In this document: in pieces, positions 48,501 through 57,718 of the stretch
Layout: each line of letters starts with the position of its first letter
Numbering within the stretch: the first letter of the stretch is position 1
Assembly (NCBI GenBank): GCA_910574455.1
Contig: CAJSYZ010000002.1
Coordinates: 5,791,671 to 5,855,670, forward strand
DNA length: 64,000 bases
Direction: 5' to 3'
DNA from: Trichaptum fuscoviolaceum
Taxonomy: Eukaryota; Basidiomycota; Agaricomycetes; Hymenochaetales; Trichaptaceae
Translations under genes and position numbers: made by a program
The notes under the pieces: model-generated
What the model saw: the letters and a program-made list of their open reading frames with translations, nothing else
What the model was told of the DNA's origin: nothing
Database searches by the model: none

Positions 48501-48747
48501 TGTCTGGAATATACCTTCAAAATACTACTACAGTTTCGCAAAAAGTGGTGATTCTGGTTCTCTGATTGCTACCTTGGATGGCAAATGGGGCGGAATAATT
48601 ACCGAAACTTGTGTCAAGGGTCTTCGACGTTGGACGAGGGCTGATCTCGGCGATTTCACCTATGCGCTCCCAGCATTCGCTATTGATGACATGCTTACCT
48701 TTGCCAATTTTCCGCGGATCGTTGTACCAACGACACGCAAGGACTGA
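45503..48747 (+). CDS. Trypsin-like protease-related protein, cargo copy 2
   Basis: Exons inferred by comparison with copy 3: 45503-45532, 45597-45704, 45789-45887, (45975-46011), 46060-46134, 46196-46390 and 46465-48747. All exons except the fourth keep the frame; exon 4 is 37 nt here but 39 nt in copy 3, so it must be skipped or is a frameshift. The N-terminal domain (46759-47097) is nearly identical in DNA to copy 1. A Pro-rich linker follows, then the protease-like domain with SLISRHAVV (His block), SEFALVKLL at the Asp position (Glu instead of Asp) and KSGDSGSLIATLDGKWGG (Ser block). Two near-identical 19-residue units (VRETQLSKI...) sit in exons 5 and 6. Loss of the Asp suggests weak or no proteolysis; a binding role is possible. 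The protein has no signal peptide. Confidence 0.68.
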
Positions 48748-48910
48748 CTCTGAACAATGTATCTTTACTTTGTTAATCTGTCTTTCTTCCGCATTCCTCC
48801 ACTACTATTCTTACTAGTTTCATGCTTTTCTGCTTTTGTTGTGTGTTGTTGTACGCTAGTACTAATGGAATATCTGTTGCGAACTTGAGCATTGAGCCTG
48901 AACGACTCTA
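45961..48910 (+). repeat. Tandem segmental duplication, unit 1
   Basis: This unit and 49558-52482 are near-identical over most of their length, with an offset of about 3.6 kb, including introns and the 3' flank to ...AACGACTCT. Weaker similarity continues upstream through the first exons and TATA box, so an older duplication has been followed by a recent one or by gene conversion. Confidence 0.8.
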
Positions 48911-49072
48911 GTATAGTGATATTCTTACTACTAGTACTACTAGGTTCAAGTTAGCCTCACTGCTCTATTTCAAGTTCAAGTTTGCCTAGTACTACGGTCC
49001 GATATGGACTCCGAGTCGGAGTCGTCACGCCACATCATCATGATCATCACAGTACTATACTACTACTAGTAG
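48911..49072. repeat. Word-rich spacer between duplicated protease genes
   Basis: Made largely of TACTACTAGTAGTA, TTCAAGTTCAAG and GACTCCGAGTCGGAGTC (49008-49023) units, with little other sequence. It leads directly into the TATAAGAA of copy 3. Confidence 0.7.
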
Positions 49073-49139
49073 TATAAGAACGGTGTCCTGTCTTCAAATC
49101 TTGCCTCTCCACTCTCAGGTTTCCTATCAGTGGATAAGA

Positions 49140-52100
49140 ATGTCGAAGTCCGACTTCAGTCTGAATTTTAAAGTATGTCCTTCTTTCTTGTATCGCTGTA
49201 CTGGTATTGACTTGTTATTCCCCCACTTCACCCCGACACTATTATCTTTATTCTGGAAGGTCATTGTTGCACTAGAGCGCAGTGACACTCGCATAATATT
49301 TGATGTATGTCTTGTTGTCTCAGGCTTATGCAATTTTTGTGTAGTGCCGGTGGCTTCAAGTTCTTATTAGGTTTTACTGATATTCTATCTTTCTCTCTTC
49401 TCAACTTGAAGCTGTCCAACATTCCTGCTCAACGGAGAGCCGCTACTACGGAACAATTGTTACGGTTACATTACGATCCTAACAACAAGGCAAAGGTCAA
49501 AGTACGATTCACTAATTTATTCTTATCTGTCATGTTGAGTTGACCCCTCTCCATCTGCCTCAACATTGCATCACCAAGATAACGTTTGTTTACGATGGCA
49601 AAAAAGTTAACAACCGAGTATGTCCTGTTCTCATTCTCCCTGTTCCACGCTGATTTGTCTCTTTCCCCCATCTCTATCTCACTGGCAAGCAGGATTCTGC
49701 CGATGCTGCGGTTGCCTCGCCAGTTCGCGAAACGCAATTGTCAAAGATTGATGACAGCGTAAACGTATGTCGTGCTACTTTTGTTTGTTATCATGCATAA
49801 TGAATTCTCATCGTCTCATCTAAAGACGTCCAATGCACCTCCAGTAGACAGTAAGCAGAAGTTGCCGCCACGAGTGACACAAGAGACGTCCTCGGGAGTG
49901 AAACAACTCAGCCTGAGTTCCGGTATCGCTACAAGCAAGGAAGACTCTCAGGCTACCGATATGCTGCGGTGGCCGCGCCAGTTCGCGAAACGCAATTGTC
50001 GAAGATTGGTGACATCGTAGATGTATGTCGTGCTATGTCATTTGCTTTTTCCCCAGCCATGCTGATTTGTTACCGTTTCCCCTTCTGCCTCCATTAGACG
50101 TTCAATGGACCCCCAGTACATGGTGTATGGCCGGTACCTCTACCGCCGCCACTGGCAGTGACACAGAAGACAATCCCGGATACGACCCTTCTCACAGACA
50201 GTTCTAATATCATATCATTGGAAGCGAAAAAACCTGTGAAGACTCGGAGGATTTGGGATCTGAAGGATCATCTCAATTATTACTGGGGATGTCCGACCAA
50301 CGCTGTTCCTGTCGGGCGTAGTGGATTTTTTGTGGGACGCCAGGGGAACATTCCGGGACCGCATAAGCGCGAGAAAGCGATGAAGCACATAAACGTCCTT
50401 GACAACAACTGCCCTCTGATCGGGCAATGGCCCGTTTTGCTACCTATATTTGAAGACGCTTTTGATCGCTTTCACGTCAGGCATACCGTGACATGCATAG
50501 ATATATGCAAGATTGGATATCATAAAGACGGGAAGGGGGAAGACGGGAGGTCAGATCCTGTTGTCGTGTGGATTGGAGTAATACCGTCCGAGTTGGAGGT
50601 GCTTATGCCCTCCGACTACGAGAGGCCTGTTGGTGATGTTTATTGTGAATGCGCCGACGCGATTAGAAGCTCCATTCGCAAGCGCTGGACATTATCAGGG
50701 CGGTTCGAGGTAGAATTTCGCGAGGCCATTCCTCAGTCCTGTTCCGCAAGTGGGGTGGTACCAACCCCTAATCCCCTGGACGACGGAAAACCTCTCGAAC
50801 ACGAACAACTACCTGGCCCCGTACCAGCACCTGGACAATCACATGTAGTCGATGGCCTTGCCGCTCCCGCGTCTGGGTTCGGAAGTCTCGGCCAAGAAAC
50901 CAAGGACCCGACAGAGAACGTTTCCTTACCTTGTTTTCGACCACTGGCACCTGATACCATAATTCCGGACAGCACGGCTCTCGTCCTTCCGCCCGATAAA
51001 CTATTGATTGGAGACCCCAGTAAACCCAGATCTCCTGAATCTATAATTAAGTCTCTAGAGGCATACACTTCAACCCTTCGAGGAACAAGCATAGGAGTTA
51101 GTGGTCAGGACACTTTCAGTACATGGGGTCCCATCATCAAATTTCAGGGGTTGGATAAACTGTTCAGTTTGATTAACGGACATGCTATATTTTCCGCCTC
51201 TAGTGAAACTACCATCAACGAACTAGTGGACGCCGTTGAAAACCCAGCTGACGAGGACCAGCGTGTATCAGACGTCGAGGACAAGCGTGAACTATATCTA
51301 GTCCATATTCTACCTGATGCCTACACCGTTCCTTTATCGACAACGAATTCTGTCGAGCGTTAAATGAGCTTGGAAGACAAAGGCAGAGATGCAAAGAACG
51401 ACTTGACAAACTGGAATTGATCTCGAAGGATTTACAAGCAGATGGTAGCGGAAGCATCGCAGTCCCAAGCGCTAAGTATGCTCCTTATGGTGGAATGACA
51501 ATCAACATTTCCCAAGAAATCGAAATAGCCTCTGCGCTCTCCAAATCTACCACTAAAGCAATGGGGGACTATCGCGAAATCCATCGGAAGGTTTACGAAA
51601 ATTTCAACCTACTCGAACCTAATGGGACTCGCGCTGGGACCATTGGCTATGTTGGCTATTCGCATTCAGGCTCGCAGACCTGTGCCGAGATTGGGCATGA
51701 ATTCGGTTTCAATTCTGAGTTTGCCCTCGTGCAGCTGTTCGACAAGAAAGTCAACGAAACGAACTTTCAGTGTAACGTCATTCACTTCGGGCAGCATCCT
51801 GAGACCAACATCGAGTGTATTCGGTCGGCCTATGGAAAAGCAAAGGTTCCGTACCCTACGAATGAACGTCTCGAAATCAAGTCAGGGTATATCGAAAGGT
51901 CGGATCAATTCAATCATGAGATTGCGGTGTTAAAGGCTGGTGCTACCACTGGTGTAACAGTTGGATATGCGAACCCGATGGAGTCTGCGATCTACGCAGT
52001 CATAAATAGGACACTCGGCGGCAACCCGACGAATCCGCCACTGGCAAAGTTGAAAAAAGGAGCTGCACGCCTTGTCTGGAATATACCTTCAAAATACGAC

Positions 52101-52319
52101 TACTGTTTCGCAAAAAGTGGTGATTCTGGTTCTCTGATTGCTACCTTGGACGGCAAATGGGGCGGAATAATTACCGAAACTTGTGTCAAGGGTCTTCAAG
52201 TTAGCACAGGTGCTGACAACGGCGATTTCACCTACGCGCTCCCAGCATTCGCTATTGATGAGATGCTTACCTATGCCAAATTTCCGCCGATCGTTGTACC
52301 AACGACACGCAAGGACTGA
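49140..52319 (+). pseudogene. Trypsin-like protease-related gene, cargo copy 3, frameshifted
   Basis: Exons 49140-49172, 49260-49304, 49412-49501, 49579-49617, 49690-49764, 49826-50022 and from 50098. The small exons are all in frame (MSKSDFSLNFK, then LSNIPAQRRAATTEQ, then ITFVYDGKKVNNR). Exon 6 has two extra bases (GATATGCTGCGG versus GATACTGCGG), which shifts the frame. A second one-base shift occurs near 51330, giving a stop at 51363; the correct frame resumes at about 51335 and runs to 52319. Domain content otherwise equals copy 2: N-terminal domain at 50391-50730, NGHAIFSAS at the His block, SEFALVQLF lacking the Asp, and KSGDSGSLIATL. It is either a decaying duplicate or affected by sequence errors. 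Confidence 0.72.
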
Positions 52320-52482
52320 CTCTGAACAATGTATCTTTACTTTGTTAATCTGTCTTTCTTCCGCATTCCTCCACTACTATTCTTACTAGTTTCATGCTTT
52401 TCTGCTTTTGTTGTGTGTTGTTGTACGCTAGTACTAATGGAATATCTGTTGCGAACTTGAGTATTGAGCCTGAACGACTCTT
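49558..52482 (+). repeat. Tandem segmental duplication, unit 2
   Basis: Partner of 45961-48910. The strongest identity covers introns 4-6, the N-terminal domain and the 3' UTR. Divergence is concentrated in the linker around 51150-51420. Confidence 0.8.
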
Positions 52483-52690
52483 GTAGTAGCACTACTATTC
52501 TTAGTAGCAGTTTCAAACTGAGTCACTGGCACGCCACCACTCAGATAGTAGTAGCCTGCCAGTGAGTACTCTACGTAGTACTACTACTCGCTTCAAGAAG
52601 AGGACACTCAGCCTGAGGCTGACACTAGTACTACTACTACTACTACTAGTAGTAGTACTACTTCTAAATCTGCAACTCTGCTGCCTGAAA
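52483..52690. repeat. TACTAC/TAGTAG and palindromic-word cluster
   Basis: Imperfect trinucleotide tract (ACTACTACTACTAGTAGTAG, about 52628-52665) with CACTGGCACGCC, GCCTGCCAGTGAG and CTCAGCCTGAGGCTG words nearby. No coding potential. Confidence 0.75.
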
Positions 52691-53473
52691 TGTTAAACTC
52701 GAACTTCGAACCCTCAGGCTCTCGCCACCGCTGTGACTGGCTCCTGACGACGCGATCCAGGAGCCTGAGTCCCACCTGCAGTTGTGGTCATTGTGTCTGG
52801 CGCTGCGGCCTTACTACTAACAGTGTCACACCTGTATCGTCGTCTCTGGCAGCTGGCACTCAAGCACACCGGTATCAGGAGTTAGGTCAAGAACTTGAAG
52901 AACAACAAGAAGTCTCGGACGACCCAGGTTGCTCGCACCAGTACCATACTACTCATACTACACTGGCACAGGACCGAGGTAGACCCACGCGGGTTGACTC
53001 CAGACGTACTCGCAGCCCGAGACGTAGCCTGAGGTCTTCCGAGGTTCCAAACAACATCATGCAATTCCAGAAACAGCATGATGCCACGCATTGTACTCGC
53101 AGCAGTGGTATCTCAAAGTCGCTGAATCAGTGGGACCAATTGCATCGACACCAACCAACATCGCGGCGAACTTCTTATAGGAAGGACTTGACGCCATCCC
53201 ACTCGGCTCCTCCAAGTCAACGATCTGACAGCGCCGGGGGAGGGCGAGCTCAGTCTATGAGTCTCTTAGACAGCCCGAGGGGTAAGGCGATGGAGGCGCA
53301 AAATGGTCCGGTGGAATATACTCTTGATAATGTGGAAGGCCCAAGAAAGGAACCTGTCTGGGGGGTCAAAGCTGAGATCAACGAGTCAAAGTCGGCTCCT
53401 TCAGGTATTAACTTATCTCAATTGATATCTATGGATAATTGCTTATTAGCGCAAATTATAAGCCTTTATCGCT

Positions 53474-55406
53474 ATGGCAACTCTTAAACAAGATATAATT
53501 CGGCAAAAGGATATACACAGGTGTCTATCTTCCGGAACGAATGAACACGACGAGGCCATGCAAAATAGTTGTGATTTAAGTGTATTGGATCCTGCTAGGA
53601 CGGGAGAGCAAGGAGGGCAAGAGACAGGACAGGATGCATCAGTCGTGCAGACGGAAGACGAGGATCTTCGTGCAGAGGTAGCCGCTCTGAGAAACGAGGT
53701 GACGGAAATGAAGAAGGCATACCATGCAAAGTTTCAAGAACTCACGAGACTTAGCGAATCCTTCAGTAAACAGGAGAAGCTCGTCGAAGAGGTTTTTGAA
53801 ACTGTCGATCTATTATGTGAAAGTGTTGATGGGGTATGTAATGGTCATACTTCTTAACATTGATTCTAAACGTCTGACAGTCTTCATCTAGAATCAAGTG
53901 GCGAAGGATGGGGTGACCTTGAGGTCTTTCCTGGAGGACCTTCAACGCTATGTTGTTCACGGCTCGTTTTTCCTCCTTCCCTTTGAGAAGTCTGAGAGGG
54001 AAGCTTGCCTTCAGTTCCGAGGCCAGCGAAAGATAGAATGGATGAGCTTCAACCTTCAGATGAAACATATTTTTGTGAACTATCATAAAACTCTTCATGG
54101 CGAAGGAAATTCTCTCCGTCTGATTCAATCGAGGTCCCCATTGGGAGAAAGTCTATATCCGATGGACGAAAGAACGCGCTTTCGAGAAAGAGGACCTCTG
54201 CCCAGTCTGCGAGAGCAGAAGTACTGTCTGAATTACACTGACAACAAACTCGAGCTTCCCATATTTAAGTCTGGGATATTCTATTTCTTCATCCCCTTGT
54301 TCCTAGCCCATTACGTTGCGTATAGGAACCACATCGAACTTCTGGACGAGATGATTCACGTGTTCCGCAACCGCATTGAACTGCACGAGAGGGAAGGAGG
54401 ATGGGCAGGAGGATCACACGATTACCAGACGCCGGCGCAAAAAGCGTGTATTATTTTTACCAGCAACGAGGATATCTATCCGGATGGGTATGATCGATGG
54501 CCATCTGTGGGGGCGATTGATTTGAACCGTTTACTGATATTGGTGAAACGCGACCTATCGGCACGGGAGGTGAACAGCAAAAATATCGATGTCAAACTTC
54601 AAGAGGCAATTGCTGTTTTCCAAGGCAGCGATATGCTTGCGTCCAAGGACTTACAGAAGGAATTGGAACCAACTGTAGCGCCCTTTCGCCAGCAACGTAT
54701 GGCTGCATTCGAGGGGCACCGTAAACGATTGGATCGAAGTATGGATTCGACAAATCTACGAAAGCAAGGACCTGAAGTTCATTCATCTGGCTACATACGT
54801 GACCATCGCAAGCGTGCCCTTCCGGATCACACAGATGTTATGGATGATCCTCAGAGGAAACGTCCCCGCAACTCTGACAATGAAGTGGTCCCTCCCGAAC
54901 CCCAGACATTGAACTTCTATTCTTCGGCTTTGAATAAGGCGGAAAATACCCAGAGAGCTCTAATTCATGGATATACGACAGTGAAAAGATGGCTCGCGAT
55001 AGTTACCAATGATGAAATCTTCAAGCACGTCGTGAACAAGAAATCTGTTATGGGCAAAGCACTGAATGCGATCGCACATGAGCGAGAGTGGAGTGTCGAG
55101 AAGATTTATGAATCCGCTACAAGGCTGTCAAGTCTGTTCGCTTCAGATGCCGAGGAATCCGACGGGACGCCCCTCTCAGAAACCGAGAAAGCAAAGTTCA
55201 CAGACGCGTTTCGGGAGGTGGTCGCAGGTGTTTATGAGGTCAGCGGTGATCTTTTGGGTCCTGACTTACCACCTCCACCAAATAATAATGGGCAGTTGAG
55301 AATTGCGGCTTTCATCTCACGCGCGAGGGCTTGGACAGAGCCCGAAGAAAAACAGTTGAAATCGATAGTGGGATGTGCTGAATTTGATCATTTGAACATG
55401 GCGTAG
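53474..55406 (+). CDS. Unknown coiled-coil protein in element B cargo
   Basis: Two exons, 53474-53833 and 53892-55406, join in frame through a 58-nt GT-AG intron, giving about 624 residues. Exon 1 starts MATLKQDIIRQKD and forms a coiled coil (LRAEVAALRNEVTEMKKAY). Exon 2 has a hydrophobic aromatic stretch (GIFYFFIPLFLAHYVAY), a likely nuclear localisation patch near 54850 (RKRPRN) and a helical C-terminal region ending CAEFDHLNMA. I do not recognise the family. Earlier exons may exist, since 52690-53487 is open but low in complexity. It sits between the protease duplicates and a nested hAT-like element, inside the putative transposon. Confidence 0.65.
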
Positions 55407-55824
55407 TATGTAGCAGGGAAATTTGAACGTGTCGGATAGTATCGGGTTTTCAGAATGAGATAGACTGTAACTTGAACCAGATGTACGATCATGATTGCAA
55501 CTGCCCATAGTACTGTAGCCCTTCCTATACATTTTCACATAGTACATATTGCTTTTTACTTTGTATACCACTAGTGCTAGTTATAGTTTGGTGAACACCC
55601 AGGGAATGGGTGTGCTGGATAGCATGAGCAACACCTGTCATACTATAATGATGATGATGATGAACGAGCCTGAGCTTGAAGTCTCAATACATGCACAGTA
55701 GTAGTAGTAGTTGGCAGTAATGAGTGGCGGCTTCGACTTCTATACTGAATCTGCTGATGAACTTATCTTGTACTTGCCATTTTACTTAAACTGTGCACGC
55801 TCGTGCTTAAATCTCACTTGAGCC

Positions 55825-57269
55825 TAGAGCATGACACGGGTGCAGGTCATCCGTGGGTACCTGCAGGTACCTGCGCTCAAATACCTGCGGTTCCAGGTGC
55901 ACCTGTGTGCAGGTACCTGGTTCCCACGCTTTACCTGCGGATCCAGGTTTGGATTTCTCGGGCCCAGGTACCTGACCGGGTACCTGCAGGTACCCGGTAA
56001 ATCACGTGCACTCATCTTGAGTGCGACGAGCGCAACGATGTACCATTACTTTTCTACATTCTACTCGACATTTACCATCCTTTTCGACGTCCTCGAAGCC
56101 GCCTACTACGACGACAACGTGCGCCATGACCGCCTCCTCACCAACTGCGCGCTTTTCAGCGCCTTCCCGCCCGTCGCGCTCTCTTCGCGAGACCGCGAGA
56201 CCACAGCCGCTTGTCGCCCTCGACATGCTGCTCGTCCGGCAACCGCAACACTCGCTATCGTCTGCACTCATGCCGCCTCACAAAGGTCAGGCTGAGCAGG
56301 CTCGCCCGAAGATGGACTTCATTGACTGGCTGCTGCGAAACTCTTCGCAGTCACTGCGCTTTTGGAGTTGGAATGGGAACCGGCGCCTGAGCTACTGAAC
56401 CATCTAATGCCACAATAAGGCTCGTATTAGGAATCGCTTTCTACCCCGACGTGCTGGACAGCTGCGGGAGTGCTTCCACACACGCCTGCAATCGCCTACG
56501 GGAATTCAAGGTCGAAAACCTCTTTCCATCACCTCTCGCTTTCAAACAGCTCCTGGCAGGCATCGCAGGGCGCTTGAACTTCTCAGTTATCCAGGTTGCT
56601 TCTCTGCGCGTAACGAGCAACAGTGTGAAGGAACTGGAGAAGCTGGCAGTGGTTATGGTTCAGTGTTGGGATGAAGGCGAGAAGCACCCTATGTTACCAT
56701 GTCTGAAGATCGCCTGTGCTATGACAGGAGCAGTATTCCGGAGCACAAGGAATGTATGTCGTTCTCGTGCAATTGTCGTGAGTGGTTTCATGTTGGTGAT
56801 AATCCCTTACTCATTGACTTGCAGCGTGGCGATCCTCTCCCTATCACCACATTCCTTAGCTTTAGGAGCCCGCGAACTTGCGCACTAGGCTTTACTTTGC
56901 GATCGACGCGCCGTGCTGTCAACGCGGTTGACACCTGTAGGCACCTCGTCACGACCGCACACAATCTGATGGGGACGCAAACACCTTGCCTTGCTGGACG
57001 ACGTGGCTCATTTGAAGCTCGGACCATGCAGGACTCCTCAGAAACACAGATGGTATGTTCTTCATTTCCTTTATCTTATTATTACATTACTTACTGTTAT
57101 TACCTGCAGGTCCTATCAGGTACCTGCAATACCTGCAGGTAACGGGTCCAGGTAGACCCGGATCCGTTTCCCACGGTTCCGGGTCGGATCCAGGTATCAG
57201 TTTTTTTGCGCAGGTACCTGCGCTTCACGGATCCGGGTACACCTGCAGGTGCACCCGTGTCATGCCCTA
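55825..57269. mobile_element. Non-autonomous hAT-like element with 8-bp target duplication
   Basis: The ends are TAGAGCATGACACGGGTG (55825) and, inverted from 57269, TAGGGCATGACACGGGTG: 17 of 18 positions match. They are flanked by the direct repeat CTTGAGCC at 55817-55824 and 57270-57277. An 8-bp target duplication and termini starting TAGNG are the hAT signature. Subterminal regions of about 180 bp on both sides are crowded with ACCTGCAGGTACC-type palindromes. The 1445-bp element has no transposase. Its interior (56037-57110) shows short spliced-looking coding fragments of unknown origin, possibly a captured host fragment. Confidence 0.83.
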
Positions 57270-57441
57270 CTTGAGCCTGGCTTGGCGCCTGATGTACAAC
57301 TTCCCTCCTTATGCACTGATTTCGTCCTGAAACACCGTGTTCTAAGGCCATCAGGCAGCCAGGCAACGCTTCAGGTAGGCATGGCATCGCTTCATCCCAT
57401 TTAAGGAAGCTTCAGGACGCGCCAGGACGCGCCAGTCGCCG

Positions 57442-57467
57442 TAAGCAGACGGAAGTTTCCCTGATGT
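57442..57467 (-). repeat. Right terminal inverted repeat matched to element B
   Basis: Inverted, it reads ACATCAGGGAAACTTC at the tip. It matches the 31727 terminus at 22 of 26 positions, including an internal TCTGCT block. It lies 172 bp from the hAT-like element's target duplication and about 250 bp from the 3' end of the glutaminase-like gene. Confidence 0.65.
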
Positions 57468-57718
57468 AGTATGTGAGCACGAGCACCTCCGAGTCATTGC
57501 TTCAGCCACTATTCATGAATACGTTTTCGATACAAGATAGCAAAATGACAGCACAGTATACACTAACACACTAGCACACCAAAAGAGAGATTAGGATACA
57601 TAAAAATCACATAAGAGTAAAGACAGAACCAATTATCGTCTTCCTTCGTAATGCAAGGAGCAAAGAAAAAAAAATGAAAACTTCTAGCGCAAAAGAAAGT
57701 GTTCAAAGGATTATATCA

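Larger units (their letters stand above)
31727..57467 (+). mobile_element. Plavaka-type DNA transposon, copy B, possibly a 25.7-kb cargo-bearing element
   Basis: The left terminus starts ACATCAGGGAAACTAC at 31727 and matches the end of element A exactly. Reading inward from 57467 on the opposite strand gives ACATCAGGGAAACTTC, and 22 of the first 26 positions match the left end. Left and right subterminal regions share CTTAAAT.. and CCTGAAG/CCTGAGAG words. The core 31727-40882 has the divergent coiled-coil and transposase genes. The remaining 16.6 kb carries protease-like genes, an unknown gene, a LINE relic and a nested hAT-like element. I find no perfect target duplication: flanks ACTAT (31722-31726) and AGTAT (57468-57472) match in 4 of 5. 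The core identification is firm. The 57467 boundary could instead be a separate solo terminus. Confidence 0.6.

Noticed and set aside
52690..53487. A protein-coding gene at 52690-53487
   Set aside because: The stretch is rich in Ser/Arg/Thr low-complexity sequence and in the palindromic words, with no domain; it may at most hold a 5' exon of the next gene.
13790..57467. A single composite element running from 13790 to 57467
   Set aside because: The terminus at 13790 points the wrong way (its element lies to the left), and the segment between A and B carries ordinary host genes.
31727..57472. A 5-bp target duplication ACTAT/AGTAT for element B
   Set aside because: Only 4 of 5 bases match and I do not know the family's duplication length, so it is not claimed as a target duplication.
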